From positions 38,230-102,229 of the forward strand of contig WGCV01000047.1 of NCBI GenBank assembly GCA_015493615.1: a stretch of 64,000 nucleotides of DNA, given 5' to 3'. The notes under the pieces are model-generated. The model did not search any database, was not told the DNA's origin, and saw only the letters and a list, made by a program, of their open reading frames with translations. This stretch comes from Melioribacteraceae bacterium. Lineage in GTDB: Bacteria > Bacteroidota > Ignavibacteria > Ignavibacteriales > Melioribacteraceae. A program made the position numbers and the translations under genes. This document shows positions 1-8,923 of the stretch, in pieces (within the stretch, counting starts at the first letter, position 1; every line of letters begins with the position of its first letter).

Positions 1-1
1 A

Positions 2-862
2 CTTGGGCTTGCAAAAACGGAACTTGCCGAAAAGCTGATTGCAGAGTTGATTAAATCCCACAAGCATTTGTCCAAAGAAAAAATAGAGCGATTTCTTGAC
101 TTTGCAGGCAACTCGTTAACGAACTTGGACAAGCTCCAATTCGGACTGTTAATTGCGATGATTTGGAACGACGGCGATTCCTATTCCGCTCGGGAAAAGA
201 GGGCGGTTTTCAGCAGAGTGTTCGACATTTCGTTTTGGGATTTGGCGGACAGAATTTTTGAAGAAGTAATCAATCTTAAAAAATCAAATCTTCCCGAATC
301 GGTCGAAATAATACTTGATGAAAAAACGGTTTTTGATTATAAGGAATTCGATGAGAAAAAAGTTCTATCCGGAATCAGCTCCAAGGTGCGAAATTATATT
401 GAGCTGACCGACTTTATTGAGGAAGGCGTTGCCGGAAACCGTTTTGATTCGTTAGTCGGGAAATCATTTAACAGATTGAGCGATCTTCTCGTAAAATATG
501 TTTTGCAGAAAGCGCTTTTAAACAAGTACAAAATTTATATTGATTTTACAATCGCTCGCAACGATAACGGCTACAGACTCTGGAAATTTTCCTACAACAA
601 AATTATTAACAAGCTCGGCGAAGCGGTTTACAAGTTTGAAACTTACGCCGAAGATAAAATTTCGTCGATAGATTATGAACTTTATCTTGTCGGCGATAAA
701 GTACGCGGAAAAATTGAGACAACCGACATTAAAGAGGAACGGAGACTGAAATTTGAAACCGACTTTAAGAACGCCGTCAGAAAACAAGCGGCTAATCAAG
801 CGGAGTTAAATTGGCTTAAACGTAGAAGAAATATCGCGGCAAACAGAGAAGATAATATCTAA
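2..862 (+). CDS. Hypothetical protein, 5' end outside window
   Basis: The frame is open from base 2, so the gene almost certainly starts upstream of the window; the first possible in-window start is a TTG at 47. The visible part is about 286 residues, charged and probably mostly helical. It ends in a basic tail rich in Lys, Arg and Asn. I see no signal peptide, membrane segment or motif I can name. It lies 7 bases before a small ORF that runs into flgF, so it is probably the upstream member of the flagellar operon, but this does not give it a function. The family is not recognised. Confidence 0.7.
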   Translation, partial: LGLAKTELAEKLIAELIKSHKHLSKEKIERFLDFAGNSLTNLDKLQFGLLIAMIWNDGDSYSAREKRAVFSRVFDISFWDLADRIFEEVINLKKSNLPESVEIILDEKTVFDYKEFDEKKVLSGISSKVRNYIELTDFIEEGVAGNRFDSLVGKSFNRLSDLLVKYVLQKALLNKYKIYIDFTIARNDNGYRLWKFSYNKIINKLGEAVYKFETYAEDKISSIDYELYLVGDKVRGKIETTDIKEERRLKFETDFKNAVRKQAANQAELNWLKRRRNIAANREDNI

Positions 863-869
863 GCAAAAA

Positions 870-1061
870 ATGGAATGCAAACTAAGCGGGAAAATATTTT
901 ATAAGGCGATACAGATGAAAATTATCGATAAAGAAAACAGAATAATGATGGACATATTAAAATTTTACGGAGCTGAGGAGCTTCCCGTAAAAGTCAGATT
1001 GCTTACCGCCGCCGTAATCGCCGAAACGGAAAAATTATTTAAGGAAGAGCGCAATGGATAG
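870..1061 (+). CDS. Small hypothetical protein upstream of flgF
   Basis: A 63-residue ORF fills the gap between the first gene and flgF, and its stop overlaps the flgF start by 8 bases, which argues for translational coupling. An internal ATG at 915 would give a shorter product of 48 residues. The sequence is a charged, probably helical peptide without signal sequence, cysteines or a nameable motif. The tight packing supports it being real, but no family is recognised and length alone cannot exclude a chance ORF. Confidence 0.5.
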   Translation: MECKLSGKIFYKAIQMKIIDKENRIMMDILKFYGAEELPVKVRLLTAAVIAETEKLFKEERNG

Positions 1062-1767
1062 AGGTTTATTCGATGCTGCAAGAAGCATGCATATCAAAAT
1101 GAAGAATATGGAAATCGTTGCAAACAACCTTGCGAATGTAAATACAACCGGCTATAAAAGGGAAATTCCCTTTTCGGAGTATCTTGCGAGATTGGAGAAT
1201 AAACCGATGAAACAGCTCTCGAATATGCAGCAGGGAAATTTGATTGAAACCGATAGTCCGCTGAATGTAGCGTTGACGGGCAACGCCTTTTTTATGATTA
1301 AAACCGAACGGGGCATCGAGCTTACGCGAAACGGAAATTTTATGCTGACGAAAAACGGCGATTTGGTTACTCACGACGGCTATCCGGTGTTAACGCAGGG
1401 CGGAACGCTGAACATCTTTGAAGAAACGATTAATAAAGATAAAACCAAACAACTCGCCATTACGGATAACGGCGAAATAAAATACGGGAATCAGATTATC
1501 GATAAATTAATGATTGCCAAGATAACAGACCAGCATGAAATTGAGCGGGACCAGGGGAGCAGGTTTTTTAATGAAAACCAAGAATACGAATTAGCCGACG
1601 AATCGGATTATCAGGTGCATCAGGGATTTCTTGAAGAGTCGAATACTAATCCTTTTCAGGAAATGCAGGAAATGATTTCGCTGAACAAAGAGTTTGAAAC
1701 TGCGCAGCGGACAATTCAATCGATTGATAAAATGCTGGGAGAATCAAAAGAAATTGGAAAAACATAA
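1054..1767 (+). CDS. flgF: Flagellar basal-body rod protein FlgF
   Basis: Proximal rod component of the flagellar axis, exported by the flagellar type III apparatus. The N-terminus (about residues 1-35) carries the rod/hook signature ending in NNLANVNTTGYK, and the C-terminus has the matching helical segment with LNKEFETAQRTIQSIDKML. The middle has the FlgE/F/G-type beta region (GNAFFMIKTERG, TRNGNF). At 237 residues it is in the usual FlgF range and shorter than the FlgG that follows. Order FlgF then FlgG is the common arrangement. The start overlaps the previous ORF by 8 bases, and flgG begins 11 bases after the stop behind a good AAGGAG site. FlgF and FlgG are paralogues; assignment rests on order and length. 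Confidence 0.92.
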   Translation: MDRGLFDAARSMHIKMKNMEIVANNLANVNTTGYKREIPFSEYLARLENKPMKQLSNMQQGNLIETDSPLNVALTGNAFFMIKTERGIELTRNGNFMLTKNGDLVTHDGYPVLTQGGTLNIFEETINKDKTKQLAITDNGEIKYGNQIIDKLMIAKITDQHEIERDQGSRFFNENQEYELADESDYQVHQGFLEESNTNPFQEMQEMISLNKEFETAQRTIQSIDKMLGESKEIGKT

Positions 1768-1778
1768 GGAGATAAATT

Positions 1779-2576
1779 ATGCCTAACAGAGCTTTAAGAA
1801 CGGCAGCATCAGGCATGTACGCTCAGGAACTTAACGTTTCGGTTATTTCGAATAATATAGCCAACGTAAACACAACATCGTTTAAGAAAAACCGAGCCGA
1901 GTTTCAGGACTTAATGTACCAGGCGGTTGCGGCAAATCCGCAGAACCAGGATTTGCCCGGCATAGTTGAAAATCCGGCAGATGAGATTCAGGTCGGCGTC
2001 GGCGTTAAACCTTCTTCAACTCAAAAGATTTTTTCTCAGGGAGATTTGAAACAGACCGGACACAATCTTGACTTGGCAATATACGGAGACGGGTTTTTCC
2101 AGCTTAGAACTCCCGACGGAAAATTTGTTTATTCGCGCGACGGTTCGTTTAAGCTTTCGCAGGATGGTACGATAGTTTCCTCTAACGGGAATGTTTTGGA
2201 ACCCGGTTTTGTAATTCCCAATGACGCGGTTGATTTAATGGTTTCGTCCGATGGAGTTGTGAGCATAAAAGATACAAGCAATAATATTGTGGAACTCGGA
2301 AGTATAGAACTGGCAAAGTTTGTGAACCCCGGCGGACTGGAAGCCCTTGGAAATAACCAGTATGCGGAATCGGAATCCTCCGGCGTTCCGTTCCTCGGCG
2401 CTCCGGCGTCCGAAGGATTCGGAGAACTGCAGCAGGGTTATCTTGAAGCGTCAAACGTTGATATCGTTGAGGAAATGGTAAATATGATTTCGGCTCAGCG
2501 GGCTTACGAGATAAATTCCAAAGCGGTTAAAACCGTTGAAGATATGATGAGCATAACCAATAATCTTAAAAGATAA
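1779..2576 (+). CDS. flgG: Flagellar distal rod protein FlgG
   Basis: Forms the distal rod that crosses the periplasm to the hook. Seen in the 265-residue product: N-terminal signature LRTAASGMYAQELNVSVISN followed by NIANVNTTSFKK; the central FlgG-type block LAIYGDGFFQL with YSRDGSFKLS; and the C-terminal motif LEASNVDIVEEMVNMISAQR that ends FlgG proteins. Length matches the typical 260-262 residues. The ribosome site AAGGAG lies 8 bases before the ATG. The next gene, flgA, starts 3 bases after the stop, so they are certainly co-transcribed. Confidence 0.96.
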   Translation: MPNRALRTAASGMYAQELNVSVISNNIANVNTTSFKKNRAEFQDLMYQAVAANPQNQDLPGIVENPADEIQVGVGVKPSSTQKIFSQGDLKQTGHNLDLAIYGDGFFQLRTPDGKFVYSRDGSFKLSQDGTIVSSNGNVLEPGFVIPNDAVDLMVSSDGVVSIKDTSNNIVELGSIELAKFVNPGGLEALGNNQYAESESSGVPFLGAPASEGFGELQQGYLEASNVDIVEEMVNMISAQRAYEINSKAVKTVEDMMSITNNLKR

Positions 2577-2579
2577 CGA

Positions 2580-3224
2580 ATGACCAAACTGCTTTCCATA
2601 TTGATTTTATTGATGTTCCCGCACGGACTGAAAACCGATGCGATTAAGGAATATCTTAAAGCGAATCTGATTAACTACGATTCGTTTGAGTACAGACTTC
2701 TGCCTACGGAGAGTAATTTAAAATCAATGAGTATTGACGAAAGCCGGGAATTCGTTTTGAAAAATAAGTACGGATATATTCCCGTTATTATAAAAGGGAA
2801 AAACGGCGAGAGAAAATCGCTGATTACCGTAAGGTTAAAGCTGATGAAGAAGGTCGCTGTCGCAAACAGGCTTATAAGAAGGGGAGAAAACATATCTCCC
2901 GAAGATTTTACTATCCGCGAAGCCGATGTTACCGGTTTAAGATTTTTGCCTGTTGTTTCGCTGCGTGATAGAGGAAGTCTGAAATCTAAAATAAATATTC
3001 GGAAGGGTGAAATATTAACGCGGAATATGATTGAGCAAGGGGAAACAATTTACGCGGGCAACAAAGTGAAAGCTGTTTATTCTACAGGCGCGGTTATGGT
3101 TACATTCGACGCCGAAGCAAGGTCAGCCGGAAGAGTGGGGGAAGTAATCCGTGTAAAAAGAAATGACGGAATAATTTTTAAGGGAAAAATTATTAATAAA
3201 AATGAAGTGAAAATAGTTGAGTAA
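2580..3224 (+). CDS. flgA: P-ring assembly chaperone FlgA
   Basis: Periplasmic chaperone for P-ring (FlgI) assembly. The 214-residue product begins with a hydrophobic export segment (LLSILILLMFP). It ends with the SAF/ChapFlgA domain: VANRLIRRGENISPEDF in the middle, then INIRKGEILTRNMIE, and near the end the typical GRVGEVIRVKRNDGIIFKGKI. The N-terminal half is poorly conserved, as usual for FlgA. It sits between flgG and flgH-flgI, next to its client. The stop is 4 bases before the preferred ATG of flgH. Confidence 0.9.
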   Translation: MTKLLSILILLMFPHGLKTDAIKEYLKANLINYDSFEYRLLPTESNLKSMSIDESREFVLKNKYGYIPVIIKGKNGERKSLITVRLKLMKKVAVANRLIRRGENISPEDFTIREADVTGLRFLPVVSLRDRGSLKSKINIRKGEILTRNMIEQGETIYAGNKVKAVYSTGAVMVTFDAEARSAGRVGEVIRVKRNDGIIFKGKIINKNEVKIVE

Positions 3225-3228
3225 TAAA

Positions 3229-3801
3229 ATGAAAAAATTAATTTATCTGATAATAATATTGCCTGTTGTAATAAGCGCGCAGAACTTTAATTACAACGCG
3301 TCGAGGTCCATATTCTCCGACTATAAAGCGCTTCACAAAGGAGACGCAATAACAGTGATTGTAGTAGAATCATCCAAAGCTTCAAATCAATCAAATCTGG
3401 AATCGGGAAGAGATGGAAGCGTGGGCGTAAGCGCTTCGGCTGCAATGGGAGCGACAAATTATTTGCCCGATTCGAAAGGGAGTTTGGGGACAAGCAATTC
3501 GTTCAAAGGCGGCGGAAAGATTACCAGCGCGGGAAGTTTTACTACGAAGTTAAGCGCGATTGTCGATAGCGTTTACCCCAACGGGTTGCTTCATATAAAA
3601 GGAACAAGAAAACTTGAAGTAAACGGAGAAGAGCAGAATGTAAGTATTTCGGGATTGGTAAGACCAATCGATATCAGCTCGGCAAACAGCGTTTATTCTT
3701 ATAACATCTCCGAAGCTGAGATTGTTCTTGACGGAAGCGGAATGATAGACAGGGAAACTACTCCGAGCTGGTTAACAAGATTATTCCATTGGCTATTCTA
3801 A
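3229..3801 (+). CDS. flgH: Flagellar L-ring protein FlgH
   Basis: Forms the outer-membrane L-ring. I choose ATG 3229 rather than the in-frame TTG at 3217, because it places MKKLIYLIIILPVVIS directly as a signal peptide and does not overlap flgA. The conserved body is present: HKGDAITVIVVE, then GSFTTKLSAIVDSVYPNG, KGTRKLEVNGE and SGLVRPIDIS. Oddity: FlgH is normally a lipoprotein with a lipobox Cys at the mature N-terminus. Here the signal peptide ends ISAQNFN and no cysteine occurs in the protein, so it is predicted to be cut by signal peptidase I and not lipidated. Length (190 residues) is slightly short for the family. Confidence 0.93.
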   Translation: MKKLIYLIIILPVVISAQNFNYNASRSIFSDYKALHKGDAITVIVVESSKASNQSNLESGRDGSVGVSASAAMGATNYLPDSKGSLGTSNSFKGGGKITSAGSFTTKLSAIVDSVYPNGLLHIKGTRKLEVNGEEQNVSISGLVRPIDISSANSVYSYNISEAEIVLDGSGMIDRETTPSWLTRLFHWLF

Positions 3802-3815
3802 GGTTGGGTGAAGAA

Positions 3816-4907
3816 ATGAGAATCAGAAAGACAATAATTTTATTAATGCTTTTGACTTCGTTGTCGTTCGCACAGCGATTGAAGGATATAGCTTATTTCC
3901 AAGGCGTTAGCGACGAACAGTTAATCGGTTACGGACTTGTCGTCGGATTGGCGGGAAGCGGCGATACTTACCGTTCGACTATGACGCATCAGTCGGTTAT
4001 CAGTATGCTGAAGCGGTTTGGGGTTAACGTGCCGGAGTTAAATTTCCGCACGAGGAATGTTGCTGCTGTAATGGTTACGGCAACTGTTTCCAATCAATCG
4101 AAGAAGGGAAGGCACTTTGACGTAACGGTTTCCTCAATCGGGGATGCAAAAAGTTTAATGGGCGGAACTCTTCTGCTTACGCCTCTTTCCGATAAAACGG
4201 GAAACGTTTACGCTACGGCACAGGGCGCAATTTCAACTGGCGGGTATGATGTCGGGACTCCAAGCGGCGGAAGAATTTCCCGGAATATTACTTCCTCCGG
4301 TTTAATCCCGAACGGAGGAATTTTCGAAAAAGATTATCCGGGGAATTTGGCAAGCAAGGATGAGATCAACATCGTTCTTGACGAGCCGGATTTTACCACC
4401 GCAAATAATGTAAGCGCGGCTATTAATTCCGCAATAGGGCAAGCAACCGCAACAGCTGAGGATGCTTCCCTGATTAAGGTTAAAGTTCCCGCAAATCAGA
4501 AGAAAAATATTTCGGCATTTTTGGCGCAGCTTGAAGGGCTTCAGGTTCAGAAAGACGTTGTGGCGAAAGTTGTTTTGAACGAAAAGACGGGGACCGTGGT
4601 TACCGGAAGCAACGTTACAATCTCGCCATGTACGGTTACGCACGGAAATCTGAATATCGAAATTAAATCTTATCCCGTTATTTCACAGCCGTCTTCATTC
4701 TCGCAAGGCGGGACCGTTGTCTTTAACAATCTGGTGCCTACCGTAAAACAGGATAAAAATAACACGGTTGAAATACAAGGCGCATCCAATGTTCAGCAGG
4801 TCGCCGCGGCGTTAAATTCATTAAAAGTTTCGCCGAGAGATATAATCGCAATTTTCCAAGCGATTAAGGAAGCGGGCGCATTAACGGCAGAATTGGTGAT
4901 TATGTAA
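3816..4907 (+). CDS. flgI: Flagellar P-ring protein FlgI
   Basis: Periplasmic P-ring subunit surrounding the rod. The ATG at 3816 is preferred over the in-frame TTG at 3789, which would overlap flgH and push the signal peptide inside the protein; from 3816 the product starts with a clear signal peptide (IILLMLLTSLSFA, cut before QRLKDIA). FlgI hallmarks follow: QLIGYGLVVGLAGSGD, NVAAVMVTATV, HFDVTVSSIGDAKSL, GGTLLLTPL and the C-terminal SPRDIIAIFQAIKEAGAL. At 363 residues it is full length. flgJ begins 3 bases after the stop. Confidence 0.96.
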   Translation: MRIRKTIILLMLLTSLSFAQRLKDIAYFQGVSDEQLIGYGLVVGLAGSGDTYRSTMTHQSVISMLKRFGVNVPELNFRTRNVAAVMVTATVSNQSKKGRHFDVTVSSIGDAKSLMGGTLLLTPLSDKTGNVYATAQGAISTGGYDVGTPSGGRISRNITSSGLIPNGGIFEKDYPGNLASKDEINIVLDEPDFTTANNVSAAINSAIGQATATAEDASLIKVKVPANQKKNISAFLAQLEGLQVQKDVVAKVVLNEKTGTVVTGSNVTISPCTVTHGNLNIEIKSYPVISQPSSFSQGGTVVFNNLVPTVKQDKNNTVEIQGASNVQQVAAALNSLKVSPRDIIAIFQAIKEAGALTAELVIM

Positions 4908-4910
4908 GCG

Positions 4911-5741
4911 ATGAAAGGGTTAAGTCTTAAAATATCGAATCCGAACAAACAGATTGAAAAACCGATTGAGGTAAAAAGTCATTTTTCGGAAGCGAAGAAA
5001 AGAAAGCTGGCGAAAGCGTCAATGGATTTTGAAAGTTTGCTTACGCAGATGATGCTTAAGAGCATGACAAAAAGCACAGGCGGACTTTTCGGCAAAGAAG
5101 GTTACGGAAGCGATATTTACAACACGCTTTTTGAAACCGAAATATCAAAATATATGAGCCGCAGCGAAAGTATGGGCGTTGCGTCAATGATATATAAGAA
5201 GATTACCGGCGAAGAGTTGGATGTAAGTAAGTTCCGGGCTGAAGAAGCCGGCGGTAATTTGCAGAATGCTTTGCAAGGCTTAAGATTTAATTCAACGGAA
5301 AGTAGTGGTAAAACGGTTGCGCCTCCGGTATCGGCATTGAAAAGGTTAAGCAAAATCGAGCCGATTATTGAGAAAGCGTCCAAAAAATATGACGTAAGTA
5401 AATCGGTGCTGAAATCGATAATATTGGCGGAATCCGCAGCGAGACACGATGCGGTTTCGAGCGCAAACGCAAAAGGTTTGATGCAGTTAATGGACCCGAC
5501 AGCGGCAGAACTCGGGGTTAAAAACGTATTCGACCCCGAAGAAAATATTGAGGGAGGAACTAAATATTTAGCGTCGCTGCTGGATAAGTACGACGGTAAA
5601 CTTGATTTAGCGCTTGCGGCTTATAATGCGGGACCCGACAGCGTTAAGAAATATAACGGTATTCCGCCGTACAAAGAAACGGTGAACTACGTTAACAGAA
5701 TAAAGAATTACATAAACTATTTTGAGATGAATCATGAATGA
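4911..5741 (+). CDS. flgJ: FlgJ rod-binding domain fused to an SLT lytic transglycosylase
   Basis: Rod cap and cell-wall-opening protein. Residues about 30-105 are the rod-binding domain (FESLLTQMMLKSMTKST, then GLFGKEGYGSDIYNTLF, ending MGVASMIYKKI). Residues about 155-276 are a soluble lytic transglycosylase (SLT/goose-lysozyme-like) domain: catalytic Glu in LAES (about residue 174), then NAKGLMQLMDPTA and LALAAYNAGPDSVKKYNG. Enterobacterial FlgJ instead carries a glucosaminidase domain, so the wall-cutting half has been exchanged. No signal peptide is visible, in keeping with export by the flagellar apparatus. Its end overlaps flgN by 8 bases. Confidence 0.92.
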   Translation: MKGLSLKISNPNKQIEKPIEVKSHFSEAKKRKLAKASMDFESLLTQMMLKSMTKSTGGLFGKEGYGSDIYNTLFETEISKYMSRSESMGVASMIYKKITGEELDVSKFRAEEAGGNLQNALQGLRFNSTESSGKTVAPPVSALKRLSKIEPIIEKASKKYDVSKSVLKSIILAESAARHDAVSSANAKGLMQLMDPTAAELGVKNVFDPEENIEGGTKYLASLLDKYDGKLDLALAAYNAGPDSVKKYNGIPPYKETVNYVNRIKNYINYFEMNHE

Positions 5742-6189
5742 TATAACAAGCTTCATTGAGATATTGGAAAAGCAGAAAGATAACCTTGAGGTTTTTATTG
5801 AGGTGGCTGCTAAAAAACAAAGGGCTTTGCTGGAAAACGACAGGGAACTTTTCGACGAGACTTTGAAAGATGAAGAGTTTTACATCTCAAAGTTGACAAG
5901 AAACGAAAAAGATAAGCAGGCGCTCCTTAGGAAAATCTTCGGAAGAAGTTTGTCGGAAGAGGAACGAAAACTTTCCAAATTAATTCCTCTTCTGCAGAAA
6001 TACAGTCCGGAGGAAGAAGGGAAAAAGATTGAGGAGCTGCAGCTTGAGTTGAAAAACTTAGCTGAGAAGTTGAGCAAAATCAACAATCAGAATATGTTCT
6101 TAATTAGGAACGCTCGTCAATTTTTGATTGACACAATCAACACTTTGATGAATGAAAAGCGAGCGTCGATTTTTGACAGAAAGGTGTAA
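5734..6189 (+). CDS. flgN: Flagellar export chaperone FlgN
   Basis: Cytosolic chaperone that holds the hook-junction proteins FlgK and FlgL for export. The 151-residue product is almost wholly helical and charged, with heptad-like stretches (LQLELKNLAEKLSKINNQN). It begins inside the flgJ end (8-base overlap) and stops 2 bases before flgK. Sequence conservation in FlgN is low, so the call rests on size, helical character and position directly before flgK, the standard location. An alternative would be an unrelated coiled-coil protein, which the context makes unlikely. Confidence 0.85.
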   Translation: MNDITSFIEILEKQKDNLEVFIEVAAKKQRALLENDRELFDETLKDEEFYISKLTRNEKDKQALLRKIFGRSLSEEERKLSKLIPLLQKYSPEEEGKKIEELQLELKNLAEKLSKINNQNMFLIRNARQFLIDTINTLMNEKRASIFDRKV

Positions 6190-6191
6190 TT

Positions 6192-7559
6192 ATGGCTCTG
6201 ACAAGACTGTTTGAAATATCGAGTAAAAGTTTAGCGACTTATCAGCGGGCGCTTTCCATTAGCTCTAACAATATTGCTAACGCGGCGAACCCGAATTATT
6301 CGAGACAGCGGGCGCAGCTTACGACAACCGAGCCGGACCACAGCACAAACGTCGAGCTGGGAACCGGAGTTGATATTACCGATGTTCAGCGTGTAAGAAA
6401 CACGATACTGGATTCGCAAATCAGAAAGTACAACGGATATAAAGAGGATGCGGATTACCGGACTTCGGTAATGGGGAATGTCGAGTCGCTCTATTCCGAA
6501 CCGACGGACGCGGGGTTGTCTAATTTAATGAAGAAGTTTTTTAATTCGTGGAATGAATTGGCAAACGATCCCTCTTCTATTTCTTACCGGAACCAAGTTG
6601 TGAACGCGGCGCGTCAGATGACGGATAAAATCAGCTCCATATACTCGGGAATGGATGTTGTGCGGAGCGACCTGAAAGCCGATACTTCCGAAGCGGTTAA
6701 AAGCATTAACAGAATTCTTACTAATCTCGCCGATGTTAATCAGCAGATTTACAATGCCAGCACTACCGGAAAAACCGTAAATACATTGATGGACAGCCGC
6801 GACCAGCTTCTGAAGGAATTAAGTAAATACGCCAACTTAAACGTTCATATCAATGATGATAATACCGCTACGGTTTCGATGGGAGGCGTTAATGTAATCG
6901 ACCGAGCAAACGCTTATGAATTAAGCGTTAACACAGTTAATAGCGGAGGACGAAATAAACTGCAGGTTTTAGTTCACGGCGATACCTCGCTGAGATTGAA
7001 TTCCGGAAAGTTAAACGCGATGCTGGATATTTATAATAATAAGATTGAAGAGTACAAATCCGCAATTGACACTATCGCCAATTTGATAATGGATAATGTC
7101 AACTCCGTACATACAACAATGCAGACAATTGAAACTCCGCCGCAGACAAATGTTAAGTTTTTTACTTCCTACTCGGCGGGTAAGTTGGAAATCAACACCG
7201 ATATTTTGTCGGATCCGAAAAAAATTGCCGTTTCTTCCGATGGCAGCGACGGGAATTCCGACGGGGCAATTCAGATTGCAAACCTTGCAGACGAAAATTT
7301 AATCGACGGCGAAAGTTTCAGCGGAAAATATTCCGATTTGCTTACCGATATTGCCAACGAAAAAAGCACCAATACAAAGCAGGGAGAAACTTTTGATTTG
7401 GTTTTGCAGCAACTTGATTCGCAGCAGTCGCAGGAATCCGGAGTTAACGTTGACGAAGAAATGGTCAATGTGCTGAAGTATCAGCGTTCATACGACGCTT
7501 CTGCAAAACTGATAAAAATAGCGGACGATATTTTGAAAACATTAATAGAAATGGTGTAA
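6192..7559 (+). CDS. flgK: Hook-filament junction protein 1 FlgK
   Basis: First junction protein between hook and filament. The N-terminus shows the FlgK signature: KSLATYQRALSISSNNIANA followed by NPNYSRQRAQL and GTGVDI, with RNTILDSQIRKYN. The C-terminus ends with GVNVDEEMVNVLKYQRSYDA and ASAKLIKIADDILKTLIEMV, as in FlgK. At 455 residues it is on the short side, reflecting a reduced surface-exposed middle. It starts 2 bases after flgN and is followed 3 bases later by flgL. Confidence 0.96.
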   Translation: MALTRLFEISSKSLATYQRALSISSNNIANAANPNYSRQRAQLTTTEPDHSTNVELGTGVDITDVQRVRNTILDSQIRKYNGYKEDADYRTSVMGNVESLYSEPTDAGLSNLMKKFFNSWNELANDPSSISYRNQVVNAARQMTDKISSIYSGMDVVRSDLKADTSEAVKSINRILTNLADVNQQIYNASTTGKTVNTLMDSRDQLLKELSKYANLNVHINDDNTATVSMGGVNVIDRANAYELSVNTVNSGGRNKLQVLVHGDTSLRLNSGKLNAMLDIYNNKIEEYKSAIDTIANLIMDNVNSVHTTMQTIETPPQTNVKFFTSYSAGKLEINTDILSDPKKIAVSSDGSDGNSDGAIQIANLADENLIDGESFSGKYSDLLTDIANEKSTNTKQGETFDLVLQQLDSQQSQESGVNVDEEMVNVLKYQRSYDASAKLIKIADDILKTLIEMV

Positions 7560-7562
7560 ATT

Positions 7563-8459
7563 ATGAGAGTTACCGACAGAATGATGCAGTCGATTTTTCT
7601 GAATAATCTGCGGAACGTTAAATCGCAGATGGGCGAAACTCAGGAAAAACTTGCGACCGGGAAAAATATAAACCGCCCGTCGGACAATCCCCTCGGAACG
7701 GCGAGATTATTAAGATTGAATAATGAGATTGAAAATATTCGGACTTATAATAATTCGGTCGATGAAGGAATGGCTTTTGTCAGCACTACAACTTCCTCTC
7801 TCGAAGGAATTCAAGCTGAGGCGTCGCGTCTGATAACATATATGACTTCGGCGCGGGACGCTACAAAAGATCCGAAAGATTTTGCGGCTAAGGTGCAGAC
7901 TTCTATCGATAACCTGCTTGCTTACGCGAATACAAAATACGGAGGCAAGTATATTTTCGGCGGGACGGATCATTCGGAAAAACCGTACGGAATGGATGCG
8001 ACGAATTCGTTTGTCGAAGAGAAGACTTCACACTTGGACGGGGAGCAGAAAATCCGTATTTCAAGCAGCGCCACATTGCAGATTAATATTCCTGGGCGCG
8101 ACGTTTTCGGGACGGTGGGAAATCCTCCGGGTACCGATATTTTTAATTCGTTAATTGATCTTAAAAACAGACTGGCGGCGGGAGAAACCCCGACGGACGC
8201 AGATTTTAAAACTTTGAACGATTTTAACGATAATGTGCTTTCGGAACTTACGGTTGCCGGCAATCTTTATAACCGTCTCTCAGACGCTAAATCGCTTCTT
8301 GAATCGCAACGGCAGGATGTTGAAACTTTAATGGGAAAAGTTCAGGAAGTGGATGTTGCGCGCGCAATAGTCGATTTAAAGGATTTGCAAACTACAATGG
8401 ACAGAACTTTGCAGATTTCATCTTACGTTCTGCCCAAGTCCCTGCTTGATTATTTGTAA
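7563..8459 (+). CDS. flgL: Hook-filament junction protein 3 FlgL
   Basis: Second junction protein, related to flagellin. N-terminal flagellin-like helix: VTDRMMQSIFLNNLRNVKSQ with LATGKNINRPSDNPLGTARL. C-terminal helix: VQEVDVARAIVDLKDLQTTM with LQISSYVLPKSLLDYL. Length of 298 residues matches FlgL. Flagellin itself is not encoded in this window. The operon seems to pause here: a 69-base AT-rich gap precedes fliW. Confidence 0.95.
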   Translation: MRVTDRMMQSIFLNNLRNVKSQMGETQEKLATGKNINRPSDNPLGTARLLRLNNEIENIRTYNNSVDEGMAFVSTTTSSLEGIQAEASRLITYMTSARDATKDPKDFAAKVQTSIDNLLAYANTKYGGKYIFGGTDHSEKPYGMDATNSFVEEKTSHLDGEQKIRISSSATLQINIPGRDVFGTVGNPPGTDIFNSLIDLKNRLAAGETPTDADFKTLNDFNDNVLSELTVAGNLYNRLSDAKSLLESQRQDVETLMGKVQEVDVARAIVDLKDLQTTMDRTLQISSYVLPKSLLDYL

Positions 8460-8528
8460 TTCGCCGATAATTATTTGATAAAAGAATGGTAGATATTTTA
8501 ATTTTAAAACAATAAATTATGGTTTAAT

Positions 8529-8921
8529 ATGAAAATAAAAAACAATAAATTCGGAGAGTTGGAATTCGATGAGAATATAATCATCGAATTTACGGATGGA
8601 GTAGTCGGTTTCGAGAACTTCAAGAAATTTATCCTTGTTACGGAAGAGGAAGGACTTTTTTATTGGCTTACTTCAATAGAGGAACCTGAGATAATTTTCC
8701 CTCTTTTCCCGACTGCTTTGCTGGATGAAAATTATCCGCAGGAAGAAGGTTATGAGGCTTACGGAATCGTAAAATTAGCCAAAGAAGTAACCGATATTTC
8801 CATTAATCTTAAAGCTCCGATTTATATTAATCACGAAGAGAAAAAAGGATTCCAAAAGATATTCGACAGCGACAAATTCGAAATTAACAAACAACTATTT
8901 GTAGAAAGTAAAAGCGAATAA
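8529..8921 (+). CDS. fliW: Flagellar assembly factor FliW
   Basis: Binds flagellin and, when flagellin is exported, is released to bind and antagonise CsrA. The 130-residue protein has the expected FliW features: start MKIKNNKFGELEFDE, then GVVGFENFKKFILV, a PLFPTALLDENYP region and INLKAPIYINHEEKKG. csrA follows after 2 bases, the classic fliW-csrA pair. The upstream 69 bases are AT-rich and could hold a promoter, though I cannot assign boxes. Confidence 0.95.
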   Translation: MKIKNNKFGELEFDENIIIEFTDGVVGFENFKKFILVTEEEGLFYWLTSIEEPEIIFPLFPTALLDENYPQEEGYEAYGIVKLAKEVTDISINLKAPIYINHEEKKGFQKIFDSDKFEINKQLFVESKSE

Positions 8922-8923
8922 AT

